The notes under the pieces: model-generated
What the model was told of the DNA's origin: nothing
The model's database searches: none
What the model saw: the letters and a program-made list of their open reading frames with translations, nothing else
Made by a program: the position numbers and the translations under genes
Shown here: positions 13,685-20,283 of the stretch, in pieces
Layout of the letters: the number at the start of each line of letters is the position of its first letter
How positions within the stretch are numbered: position 1 is the stretch's first letter
Source of the DNA: Firmicutes bacterium CAG:124
GTDB taxonomy: Bacteria; Bacillota; Clostridia; Oscillospirales; Oscillospiraceae
DNA length: 20,283 nt
Reading direction: 5' to 3'
Assembly (NCBI GenBank): GCA_000432135.1
Contig: HF990577.1
Span: 1-20,283, forward strand

Positions 13685-15439
13685 CATTCTTTCCGGTGCG
13701 GAGAAGCCGAGCAGGTCGATGCACGTCTCCAGAACGCCGCGGGTCAGGTCGATAAGCGCGGCGTAGCTGGCCTGCCTGCGCTCGTCCGGCTCTGTGAGGA
13801 TCTTGACATCGTGATAGAACTTGTTCGCGGCTGTCGCAAGCTCGTAGATATACGCGCAGACGGCGTTCGGCGCGGAATCGCGGTAGGCCGTCCAGAGCGC
13901 GTCCGACATACGGCTGAGCACGAGCATGAGCTGCTTCTGCTCCGCACTCTCAGGCGGCAGGAGCTGTGCGCCCGAAACAGGCTTTCCGTATTTCGCCAGA
14001 ATGGACTTGATACGCACGATGGTATACAGAATATACGGGCCGGTGTTGCCCTCGAACGACGAGAAGCGGTCGAGGTCGAACACATAATCCTTCGTCGGCA
14101 GATTGCTGAGGTCGCCGTATTTGAGCGCCGCCATCGCGATGCATTTGGCCGTCTGCGGCAGCTCCTCGTCGGATACGGTCTGGTTCTCTTTGATCTTGCT
14201 GGTCACGTAATCCGTCACGTCCGCAATGAGCGTTTCCAGACGCATGACGCCGCCCGCACGGGTCTTGAAGGGTTTGCCGTCCTTGCCGTTCATCGTGCCG
14301 AAGCCGATGTGGCCGAGCTGCGTGTCCGCGCTGACAAGCCCGGCCTTCTTCGCCACGCGGAAGACCTGCTCAAAGTGCAGGTTCTGCCGCTTGTCGGTCA
14401 GGTACATATATTTCTGCGGGTGATAATCCTGCTCACGCTGGACGATGGTGGCAAGGTCGGTCGTGGCGTAGAGCGTCGCGCCGTCGGATTTGACGAGAAT
14501 GCAGGGCGGGACCTCCTTCGCGTCCGTCTCCTCCTGCACCGGCACAACCAGCGCGCCCTCGGATTCCACGCAAAGCCCCTTTGCCTTGACGGTTTCGAGC
14601 ATCTGCGGGATATACTTCTGCGCGTCGCTCTCGCCGAGCCACACGTCGAAGCTCACACCGAGATTGTCATAGTTGCGCTTGAGGTCTTCAACGGACACGC
14701 GCAGGATATGCTGCCAGAGTGCGCGCTCGCCGCGTTCGCCGTGCTGGAGGCGGAAGGTCTCCTCATGCGCGCGGGCGGCGAAGGCTTCGTCCTCCTTGCT
14801 GCGGGCGCTGGCGGCGGGGTAAATGCGTTCAAGCTCGGAGATCGTGAACGGCGCTTCGGCGGGGTATTCGCCGGTGTAGTCCGGGTCAAAGTACGGAAGG
14901 TCCGGCTTTTCATCCTGCAGCTGCGCCATGATCAGGCCCATCTGCAATCCCCAGTCGCCCAGATGGATATCGCCGATCACATGATTGCCGAAGAACCGGT
15001 AAATGCGCTTGAGCGATTCGCCGATGATGGCGCTGCGCAGATGACCGACGTGCAAAGGCTTGGCGACGTTCGGCCCGCCGTAGTCCAGCACGATGGTGCA
15101 GGCATTGGGATCGTCCTGTGCGCCGTAGTGCGGGGTTTGCGCCATTTCGCGCAGATAGGAAGCCAGATAGTCCTCGGAGATTTTCAGATTCAAAAAGCCG
15201 GGCATGACCGCCTCGGCGCTGGAAAACATCTCATTTTTGCCCAGCGCGTCCAGAACCGCGTTTGCGATCTGGATGGGGGCCTTGTGGTACTGCTTCGCGG
15301 CAGCCAGCGCGCCGTTGCACTGGTACTCGCAGAGGTCGGGGCGGTTGGAAAGCGTCGCCTTGCCGTAGGCCGCGTCGAATCCGGCCCGCTCAAACGCGCC
15401 CGCCAGCTGCTCGGAGATCAGATCGATCAGAAATTTCAT
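13682..15439 (-). CDS. argS: Arginyl-tRNA synthetase
   Basis: Class I aminoacyl-tRNA synthetase that charges tRNA-Arg with arginine using ATP. The 585-residue length is typical. The N-terminal Add1 domain (about 1-110) precedes the catalytic domain with GGPNVAKPLHVGHLRS (121-136), where HVGH (130-133) is the HIGH motif. GDIHLGDWGLQMGL, YATTDLATIVQRE and GKDGKPFKTRAGG are further ArgRS hallmarks; the last occupies the KMSKS position, which ArgRS often has in degenerate form. The C-terminal DALR anticodon-binding domain runs from about FEGNTGPYILYT to DLLGFSAPERM. ATG at 15439 follows AAAGGTGA; the in-frame upstream ATG at 15508 lies upstream of the -35 box. Only ~25 nt separate the predicted transcription start from the ATG, so there is no room for a T-box leader. 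Confidence 0.96.
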   Translation of the reverse strand: MKFLIDLISEQLAGAFERAGFDAAYGKATLSNRPDLCEYQCNGALAAAKQYHKAPIQIANAVLDALGKNEMFSSAEAVMPGFLNLKISEDYLASYLREMAQTPHYGAQDDPNACTIVLDYGGPNVAKPLHVGHLRSAIIGESLKRIYRFFGNHVIGDIHLGDWGLQMGLIMAQLQDEKPDLPYFDPDYTGEYPAEAPFTISELERIYPAASARSKEDEAFAARAHEETFRLQHGERGERALWQHILRVSVEDLKRNYDNLGVSFDVWLGESDAQKYIPQMLETVKAKGLCVESEGALVVPVQEETDAKEVPPCILVKSDGATLYATTDLATIVQREQDYHPQKYMYLTDKRQNLHFEQVFRVAKKAGLVSADTQLGHIGFGTMNGKDGKPFKTRAGGVMRLETLIADVTDYVTSKIKENQTVSDEELPQTAKCIAMAALKYGDLSNLPTKDYVFDLDRFSSFEGNTGPYILYTIVRIKSILAKYGKPVSGAQLLPPESAEQKQLMLVLSRMSDALWTAYRDSAPNAVCAYIYELATAANKFYHDVKILTEPDERRQASYAALIDLTRGVLETCIDLLGFSAPERM

Positions 15440-15472
15440 GCGTGTCACCTTTATCCTGTCATAATTTTTTAC

Positions 15473-15501
15473 ATTATAACAGACGCCGCCGCGGTTGTAC
15501 A
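15473..15501 (-). promoter_or_regulatory. Candidate argS promoter
   Basis: On the minus strand a perfect TATAAT (15478-15473) lies 17 nt downstream of TGTACA (15501-15496; 4 of 6). The predicted start near 15466 is about 27 nt before the argS ATG. Confidence 0.6.
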
Positions 15502-15504
15502 GAG

Positions 15505-15541
15505 GCAAAAACGGGCCGTGCCGCCCTTACGGGCGGCACGG
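15505..15541 (-). terminator. Intrinsic terminator of the ribose-type ABC operon
   Basis: A perfect 11-bp stem (CCGTGCCGCCC with GGGCGGCACGG) with a 4-nt loop is followed on the minus strand by GCCCGTTTTTG. It lies about 38 nt after the binding-protein stop codon, ending the ATPase/permease/binding-protein operon before the argS promoter. Confidence 0.88.
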
Positions 15542-15578
15542 TTTGTATTCGGGGAATGACGGAGCTTTGCGCTGCGGA

Positions 15579-16739
15579 TCAATCGTAAACCAGCAGGGCG
15601 ATCTTTTCGTCGTCGATGTTGGAAGCGTCATACCACTGAGCGCCGGTGTCGACGTCTTCAACAGCTTCGCCGTTGGCAGCCGCGACGGCCAGAGCAACAG
15701 CCTGGTAGCCGATCTGGTACGGATCCTGGGTGACGGAGCCGTAGAACCAGCCCTGACGGACCGCGTTCTTCTGGGCAGCGCCTGCGTCAAAGCCGGCGAC
15801 GACCAGACCCTCGTACTTGCCGCCCTCAGCCAGATCCTCGCCGTCGGAGACAGCAGCCAGGAAGCCGGTGACAGCGCCTTCGTTGGAGCAGAAGATCGCA
15901 ACGGGATTCATGCCGAGCAGGGAGTTGGCAGCGGTCTGGACCGCGGTAGCCTCGGTGGTAGCGGAGATGGCGACCTCAATGATGATAGCGGGAGCATCGA
16001 CCTTCTTTTCCCACTTGGCGTGGCCTTCGATGGAGACCTTGCCGGGCTGATAGGTTTCAGCGATCTTGGCCATTTCATTGACGAAGCCAGTGGTACGGCC
16101 GGTGACGGAAGCGGAGACAGCGTCCTGAGACAGGCAGCCGATGATGACGGGGTTGTCGGAGGTCGCGTTCTTCATGGCCTCGACAACAGTTTCGTTCTCA
16201 TTGAACTTGTCGGCAGCGATAGCAGCCGCGTTCTCGTTGTTGGTGCAGGCGGTCGCCTTGACAGCGCCGGTGGTGTCGCCGGGAACGCCGGAGTCAAAGC
16301 CGATGACGGGGATGTTCTTCTCTGCACACTCTTCCAGGATCTCGGTGACAGCGTCGGTAGACAGGGCAGCCAGCGCCATGGCCTTGGGATTCTTGGCAAG
16401 CTCGGTCTTGACCATGTTGACCTGTGCGTCAATCTCAGTCTCGGAGGCGGGGCCGTCGAAGTAGATCTCTACGCCGAGATCCTTGGCAGCGTCCTCGGAG
16501 CCCTTGGCGACTGCCTGCCAGAACTGATGCTGGAAGCCCTTCGCCATGACGGGGATGTACATCTTTTCGCCGGTGGTCTCCTCAGCGGGAGCCGGATCCT
16601 CGGTCTTGGTTTCTTCGGTTGTGGTCTGTTCGGTCTTGGTGTCGGTGGTTTCGGTCTTGGCCGGTTCCGTCTTGGCCGCGCAGGCAGCCAGAGCGAGAAC
16701 CATGACCAGTGCCAGAAGCAGAGCGATCAGTTTTTTCAT
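15579..16739 (-). CDS. Ribose-type sugar-binding lipoprotein (CUT2)
   Basis: A 386-residue solute-binding lipoprotein for the CUT2 transporter encoded upstream. MKKLIALLLALVMVLALAAC is a lipoprotein signal peptide with Cys20 as lipidation site, followed by a Thr/Glu/Lys/Pro-rich linker (about 21-59). The mature domain is a type I periplasmic-binding fold of the ribose/galactose group: MAKGFQHQFWQAVAKGSEDA, NPKAMALAALSTDAVTEILE, IPVIGFDSGVPGD, and near the end GFDAGAAQKNAVRQGWFYGSVTQDPYQIGYQAV. ATG at 16739 has AGGAGG 7 nt upstream. It is the last gene of the operon, 67 nt after the permease. The ligand may be ribose or another pentose, hexose or polyol; sequence inspection does not decide. 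Confidence 0.92.
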   Translation of the reverse strand: MKKLIALLLALVMVLALAACAAKTEPAKTETTDTKTEQTTTEETKTEDPAPAEETTGEKMYIPVMAKGFQHQFWQAVAKGSEDAAKDLGVEIYFDGPASETEIDAQVNMVKTELAKNPKAMALAALSTDAVTEILEECAEKNIPVIGFDSGVPGDTTGAVKATACTNNENAAAIAADKFNENETVVEAMKNATSDNPVIIGCLSQDAVSASVTGRTTGFVNEMAKIAETYQPGKVSIEGHAKWEKKVDAPAIIIEVAISATTEATAVQTAANSLLGMNPVAIFCSNEGAVTGFLAAVSDGEDLAEGGKYEGLVVAGFDAGAAQKNAVRQGWFYGSVTQDPYQIGYQAVALAVAAANGEAVEDVDTGAQWYDASNIDDEKIALLVYD

Positions 16740-16806
16740 TTGGTGATTCCTCCTAAATTATTTTATCAAACACGATTTCCGTGCTTAATACAGGATGATG
16801 CGGGCC

Positions 16807-17799
16807 TCAGCCCTTCTTGACGCGGTTGGCAGCCTTCGTTCTCGCGATATCGAGCAGGACAGCGCCGATGACGACTGCGCCGGTCAGGAACGTCTGCCAC
16901 GGGGCCTGCAGGCCGCAGTTGGCCAGGCCGGTCTTGAGGACGGACATGATGAACACGCCGATGAGCGTGCCGACCATCGTGCCGGAGCCGCCGGACATGG
17001 ACGTACCGCCGATGATAACGCCGGTGATGCCGTTCATTTCCTGGCCTGCGCCGGTGCCCGGAGTGATGGTGGTGTAGGCAGCGGCATAGAACAGGGCGCA
17101 CATGCCGATGAAGAAGCCGGAGAGCGTATAGACCGCGACCTTCCAGTTGTCGACCTTGATGCCGGACAGGCGGGTCGCCTCTTCGTTGGAGCCGATGGCA
17201 TAGACATAGCGGCCGAACTTGGTCTTATGCAGGATCAGCGCTGCGATGATGAAGAAGCCGAGCAGCCAGAACGCGCCGACCGGGAAGCCCCTGACGCCGA
17301 ACAGCTCCGCACGGATGAAGACCTTCTTGAACCAGCCGCCGACTTCGGCGGTGGCGGTGGGCCAGGTCTGGGACTGCACCTTGGTGATGATGGAGCCGAG
17401 GCCGGCGGCCATCATCTGCGTGCCAAGGGTCGCGATGAAGGGGGGCAGCTTGAGCTTGGCGATCAGAACGCCGTTGGCAAAGCCGAACGCGATGCCCACA
17501 AACAGCGTCAGCACGATCGCGAGGATCAGCGGCCAGCCCTGCTTGAACGCGTAGCCGCCCAACAGCGCCGCGCACATCATGACCGTGCCGAGCGACAGGT
17601 CGATGCCGCCGGTGATGATGATGAACGTCACGCCGAAGGCCATAAAGCCGATATAATAGCTGGATTCGAGAATATTCTTGACCGTATCGAGCGTCAGGAA
17701 GTTATTGCCGAAGATTGAAAACACGATATACAGAATGACCAGCGCAGCAGGCGCGAGCAGCTTCTGCATATCCAGCTTTTTCTTACCTACGTTTTCCAT
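16807..17799 (-). CDS. Ribose-type sugar ABC permease (RbsC family)
   Basis: The 330-residue membrane protein forms the homodimeric channel of a CUT2 sugar importer. It has about eight to ten hydrophobic segments, beginning at residues ~13-35. Diagnostic segments are GVTFIIITGGIDLSLG, PPFIATLGTQMMAAGLGSI, GRYVYAIGSNEEATRLSGIKV (cytoplasmic coupling region) and GTSMSGGSGTMVGTLIGVFIM. The long loop WPTATAEVGGWFKKVFIRAELFGVRG is on the outside by topology. Start ATG at 17799 lies 5 nt after the ATPase stop, so the two are translationally linked; its ribosome binding site (GTGGGG) lies within the end of the ATPase gene. Confidence 0.92.
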   Translation of the reverse strand: MENVGKKKLDMQKLLAPAALVILYIVFSIFGNNFLTLDTVKNILESSYYIGFMAFGVTFIIITGGIDLSLGTVMMCAALLGGYAFKQGWPLILAIVLTLFVGIAFGFANGVLIAKLKLPPFIATLGTQMMAAGLGSIITKVQSQTWPTATAEVGGWFKKVFIRAELFGVRGFPVGAFWLLGFFIIAALILHKTKFGRYVYAIGSNEEATRLSGIKVDNWKVAVYTLSGFFIGMCALFYAAAYTTITPGTGAGQEMNGITGVIIGGTSMSGGSGTMVGTLIGVFIMSVLKTGLANCGLQAPWQTFLTGAVVIGAVLLDIARTKAANRVKKG

Positions 17800-17804
17800 A
17801 ATGA

Positions 17805-19304
17805 TTACCCCACTTCTCTCTTGGTTGCATATGTCATGATGGTTTCCTGCGTGGCCTCGGAGATATCGAGTTCACCGGTGACGTGACCCTCGCACATGAC
17901 GATCACGCGGTCGGACAGGCGGAGCAGCTCCGGCATATCGGAGGAGATCATGATGATGGACTTGCCTTCCTCTGCCAGCTGCGTCATCAGCTTGTAAATT
18001 TCGCTCTTCGCACCGACGTCGATGCCGCGCGTCGGCTCGTCGAAGATCAGCACGTCGCAGTCGCGCAGGATCCATTTGGAAATGACGACCTTCTGCTGGT
18101 TGCCGCCGGAGAGGCTGCCGACGCGGGCGCGGACAGACGGCGTTTTCGTGCGGATCTGTTCGGCGTGCTCCTGCGCAAGCCGCTGCGCCTTTTTGTCATG
18201 AACAAACGGGCCCTTGAAGATCTGCTCCAGGCTCGGCAGAACGGTGTTGTCCGCAACGGACAGGTTCAGGCACAGGCCGTAACGCTTGCGATCCTCGGAG
18301 AGATAGCCGATGCCGTAGCGGACGGCGTCCTTCGGGCTGCGGATCTTCACGTCCTTGCCGTTTATCCGGATCGTACCGGAATCCATCGGGTCTGCGCCGC
18401 AGATCAGGCGCATCGTCTCGGTACGTCCCGCGCCGACCAGACCGGCGAAGCCAAGGATCTCGCCCTTGCGGAGCTTAAAGGAAACGTCCTTCACATCGAG
18501 AGAGTTCAGATGCTCGGCCTCAAGCACGACGGGCGCGTCGGGCGGGCACATGGATTTTGTTTTCGGCTCCTCATAGATCGTACGGCCGACCATGAGCCGG
18601 ATGACTTCGGAGATTTCCGCCGTGGGGGTGTCGAGCGTGGCGACATACTGGCCGTCGCGCATGACGGTGATGCGGTCGGTGATGCGCTTGAGCTCATCCA
18701 TGCGGTGCGAGATATAGATGATGCCGACGCCGGTCTTCTTGAGCTGCCGGATGAAGACGAACAGGTCGTCGATCTCCGTGTCGGTCAGGACGGCGGAAGG
18801 CTCGTCGAGGATGAGCAGTCTTGTGTTCTCATGGGACAGCGCCTTTGTGATCTCGACCATCTGCTGCTTCGCGACCGACAGCGTCTTGACGACGGCCTTC
18901 GGGTCAAGCTCCAGATGCAGCTTGTCGAACAGCTCCTGCGTCATGGCGTTCTGCTTTGCTTTGTCGACGAGCAGGCCCTTCATGGGCTCGCGGCCGATAT
19001 AGATGTTTTCCGCCACAGTCAGGTGCTGCATGAGGTTCAGCTCCTGATGGACGATGCAGATGCCGAGCGCCTGCGCGTCGCGCGGGCCGTGGATCTCGAC
19101 ATGCTTTCCAAAGAATTCGATCGTTCCGCCGTCGCTCGGGTAGATGCCGGTCAGCACCTTCATAAGCGTCGACTTGCCGGCGCCGTTTTCGCCGACCAGC
19201 GCCATGACCTCACCCTCGCGGACCTCCAGCTGCGCATTGTCCAGCGCGTGGACGCCCGGGAAGTATTTCTGGATACCGGTCATTCTGAGAATCGTTTCGG
19301 CCAT
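17805..19304 (-). CDS. Ribose-type sugar ABC ATPase with two nucleotide-binding domains (RbsA family)
   Basis: The 499-residue duplicated ATPase energises the CUT2 importer. Domain 1: Walker A GENGAGKST (38-46), Q-loop HQEL (86-89), signature TLSVAKQQMVEI (141-152), Walker B LLILDEPSAVLTD (163-175). Domain 2: degenerate Walker A GLVGAGRTE (288-296) where Arg replaces the usual Lys, as normal for RbsA/MglA; signature SLSGGNQQK (397-405); Walker B VLIFDEPTRGIDVG (418-431). Length matches RbsA (~500). The ATG at 19304 is chosen because the family N-terminus (LRMTGIQKYFPGVHALD) follows directly, although its ribosome binding site is weak (AAAGGGG about 14 nt upstream). In-frame extension to 19418 adds only low-complexity Arg/Ala sequence from the leader. 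It is the first gene of the operon, with the permease 5 nt downstream. Confidence 0.94.
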   Translation of the reverse strand: MAETILRMTGIQKYFPGVHALDNAQLEVREGEVMALVGENGAGKSTLMKVLTGIYPSDGGTIEFFGKHVEIHGPRDAQALGICIVHQELNLMQHLTVAENIYIGREPMKGLLVDKAKQNAMTQELFDKLHLELDPKAVVKTLSVAKQQMVEITKALSHENTRLLILDEPSAVLTDTEIDDLFVFIRQLKKTGVGIIYISHRMDELKRITDRITVMRDGQYVATLDTPTAEISEVIRLMVGRTIYEEPKTKSMCPPDAPVVLEAEHLNSLDVKDVSFKLRKGEILGFAGLVGAGRTETMRLICGADPMDSGTIRINGKDVKIRSPKDAVRYGIGYLSEDRKRYGLCLNLSVADNTVLPSLEQIFKGPFVHDKKAQRLAQEHAEQIRTKTPSVRARVGSLSGGNQQKVVISKWILRDCDVLIFDEPTRGIDVGAKSEIYKLMTQLAEEGKSIIMISSDMPELLRLSDRVIVMCEGHVTGELDISEATQETIMTYATKREVG

Positions 19305-19353
19305 CTTTCTTTCACATTCCCCTTTCTCCTGCGGCGTGTTTTCCTGCTTGTGG

Positions 19354-19368
19354 AAAACGAAACGTTTT
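19354..19368. promoter_or_regulatory. Inverted repeat AAAACG-AAA-CGTTTT in the ribose-type operon leader
   Basis: A 6-bp inverted repeat with a 3-nt spacer that also contains the 8-bp palindrome AAACGTTT centred on CG. It lies about 50 nt upstream of the ATPase ATG. The form resembles a LacI/CcpA-family operator, but the spacing does not fit the cre consensus exactly. Confidence 0.3.
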
Positions 19369-19447
19369 GCTCTTGCAGCGCGCAAACCCGCTTCGCGCCG
19401 GGCGGAGCCTGCTCCCATCCTGGAGCCGGGCGGGAGGCTGCGCTCCC

Positions 19448-19465
19448 GTGCCGCTTCGGCGGCAC
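19448..19465 (-). other. Hairpin with a four-base loop in the ATPase leader
   Basis: GTGCCGC and GCGGCAC pair perfectly around TTCG on the plus strand (CGAA on the transcribed minus strand). It lies in the predicted leader of the ribose-type operon, beside imperfect GC-rich repeats at 19398-19447. A role in mRNA stability or attenuation is possible but not shown. Confidence 0.45.
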
Positions 19466-19512
19466 TCCTTCCTTACAGTCTCCATTGTAGCAGGCCCGCG
19501 CCCAAAGGGGCA

Positions 19513-19557
19513 TGAAAATTGTCCACAAAAAGGTGAAAATTGTGCGTTGAAATTATA
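19513..19557 (-). promoter_or_regulatory. Promoter-proximal TGAAAATTGT direct repeats with a TATAAT box
   Basis: TGAAAATTGT occurs at 19513-19522 and 19534-19543, exactly 21 bp apart (two helical turns), and a weaker copy TGAAATTAT starts at 19548. A perfect TATAAT lies at 19557-19552 on the minus strand, so both full copies would sit at and just after the start of the ribose-type operon transcript. No good -35 box is visible, which would suit an activator-dependent or otherwise controlled promoter. Confidence 0.4.
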
Positions 19558-19661
19558 CAAATTTTTTATTCTTCCGGGGATATGACGAAAACCCGCGGCC
19601 CACGTTTCTGTCCGTTCTCACTCGGACAGGCCGTTCCCAAAAACTTTCTTGCTGCATGGGC

Positions 19662-19690
19662 TTGCGCGGGGGGAGAATTTGGAGTATAAT
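19662..19690 (+). promoter_or_regulatory. Candidate cdaA promoter
   Basis: A perfect TATAAT at 19685-19690 is 17 nt downstream of TTGCGC (19662-19667; 3 of 6). Predicted start near 19697 gives a leader of about 30 nt containing the GGGAG ribosome binding site of cdaA. Confidence 0.55.
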
Positions 19691-19727
19691 TCAAATCATC
19701 TATAAGTATCAGTGGGAGAATGACTGT

Positions 19728-20283
19728 ATGGCTATGATCCGTGAATTCTTCCAGAATCTTCTGTATCAAGTCCCTGCTATCGGGATTTCAGATATTGTCG
19801 ATATCCTGGTCGTTTCGATAATCTTCTATTCGCTCCTGCGTCTGATCCGCTCGACGAGCGCAGCGCGCGTGGCCCGCGCGATCTTGCTGCTGCTGGCCAT
19901 CACGCTGCTGACGGACGTACTGAATCTCTATACATTAAACTGGCTGCTCAACAAGATCCTTGAGGTCGGCGCGATCGCGCTCATCATCGTGTTCCAGCCG
20001 GAGCTTCGCCGCGCGCTTGAGCGTGTCGGCGCGCAGCTGCATTTCCATCTGCTCTCGTCCGAATCGGGCGCGACCACCGAGCAGAGCGCCATCTCCGCCA
20101 CGGTGCAGGCCTGCGAGATCATGTCGCGTGAGCGTGTCGGCGTCCTGCTGATTTTCGAGCGCGAAACGCCGCTCGACGAGTATTTCAAGACCGGCACCAT
20201 CGTCGACGCGCAGCTGTCCGAGCAGCTGCTGCGCAATCTCTTCTTTAAAAACTCACCCCTGCACGACGGCGCGGTCATTGTCC
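19728..20283 (+). CDS. cdaA: Diadenylate cyclase CdaA, 3' end beyond the window
   Basis: CdaA makes c-di-AMP from two ATP at the membrane; the messenger controls potassium and osmolyte balance and cell-wall homeostasis in Gram-positive bacteria. The 185 residues visible show three N-terminal helices (about 24-40, 50-66, 72-90), then the hallmark IVFQPELRRALERVG (87-101) and the start of the DAC/DisA_N catalytic domain, including TPLDEYFKTGTIVDAQLSEQLL, FFKNSPLHDGAVIV and the catalytic D180-G-A motif. The RHR motif would follow outside the window. ATG at 19728 is preceded by GGGAG at suitable spacing; ATG two codons later is an alternative. The frame is open at the right edge. In relatives cdaA is followed by cdaR (ybbR) and glmM, which cannot be checked here. 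Confidence 0.95.
   Translation, partial: MAMIREFFQNLLYQVPAIGISDIVDILVVSIIFYSLLRLIRSTSAARVARAILLLLAITLLTDVLNLYTLNWLLNKILEVGAIALIIVFQPELRRALERVGAQLHFHLLSSESGATTEQSAISATVQACEIMSRERVGVLLIFERETPLDEYFKTGTIVDAQLSEQLLRNLFFKNSPLHDGAVIV

Larger units (their letters stand above)
19305..19727. other. Divergent region between the ribose-type operon and cdaA
   Basis: No gene is supported in these 423 bases. The half next to the ATPase (19305-19500) is GC-rich and full of short inverted and imperfect direct repeats, and would form a structured 5' leader of about 240 nt if transcription starts near the TATAAT at 19557-19552 (minus strand). The middle (19510-19570) is AT-rich with repeated TGAAAATTGT elements. 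The right part holds the cdaA promoter. Confidence 0.6.

Noticed and set aside
15440..15508. T-box or other riboswitch ahead of argS
   Set aside because: The predicted leader is only about 27 nt, too short for a T-box, and the terminator just upstream faces the other operon.
13637..15559. 640-codon plus-strand open frame opposite argS
   Set aside because: It is antisense to a complete, well-conserved ArgRS gene; open antisense frames are common in GC-rich coding DNA, and no domain is visible.
19354..19368. Exact CcpA cre site
   Set aside because: The inverted repeat has a 3-nt spacer, and the CG position is off by one relative to the cre consensus, so only a generic operator call is kept.
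17883..19490. 535-codon plus-strand open frame opposite the RbsA-type ATPase
   Set aside because: Antisense shadow of a gene with all ABC motifs intact; the translation is Asp/Arg/Gln-rich without a recognisable fold.
1..20283. CRISPR array, tRNA or rRNA genes, insertion sequence
   Set aside because: No regularly spaced repeats, no cloverleaf-like sequence and no transposase or integrase domain were seen on either strand.

Overview
The window looks like a chromosomal segment of a GC-rich Bacillota, most likely a Clostridia/Oscillospiraceae-type gut anaerobe. The reasons are strong AGGAGG-type ribosome binding sites, two lipoprotein sugar-binding proteins, a clostridial-type flavin-dependent thymidylate synthase and a CdaA-type c-di-AMP synthase. 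This placement is an inference from gene content; no rRNA or other taxonomic marker is present.

Left part (1-4700). The first ~320 bases are AT-richer than the rest and carry only two small unrecognised overlapping ORFs. A very strong hairpin (356-412) follows. Next is a minus-strand operon, read right to left: a membrane-anchored DUF3160 protein with an N-terminal zinc ribbon (3944-1647), a small membrane-anchored protein with an FG-GAP/VCBS-like calcium loop (1650-1120), and thyX (1088-414). Upstream of it lies a monocistronic inorganic pyrophosphatase gene with a near-consensus promoter and its own terminator.

Centre (5000-13680). This is a beta-glucan disaccharide locus. A minus-strand set encodes a LacI-family regulator, a lipoprotein solute-binding protein and two CUT1 sugar ABC permeases. 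The second permease is split by an apparent 31-nt insertion between 9-bp direct repeats. Divergently transcribed are a GH94 cellobiose phosphorylase and, one base after its stop, a GH1 beta-glucosidase. The likely logic is import of cellobiose or cello-oligosaccharides with an ATPase encoded elsewhere, phosphorolysis to glucose-1-phosphate plus glucose, hydrolysis of remaining beta-glucosides by GH1, and control by the LacI protein through operators in the 363-bp divergent intergenic region. Candidate operators are visible there.

Right part (13682-20283). argS is convergent with the GH1 gene and shares a hairpin terminator with it. Then comes a complete ribose-type (CUT2) ABC operon on the minus strand in the order ATPase, permease, binding protein. 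It has a strong terminator and a long, GC-rich, structured leader. Divergent from it, the window ends inside cdaA, the membrane diadenylate cyclase.

No rRNA, tRNA, CRISPR array, intact transposase or prophage module was seen. The points most worth a second look are the broken permease, the DUF3160/FG-GAP/thyX operon with its divergent ThyX, the GH1 active-site motif change (ENG to ECG), and the repeated operator-like elements in the two sugar promoters. I do not see a clearly new defence or mobile system.
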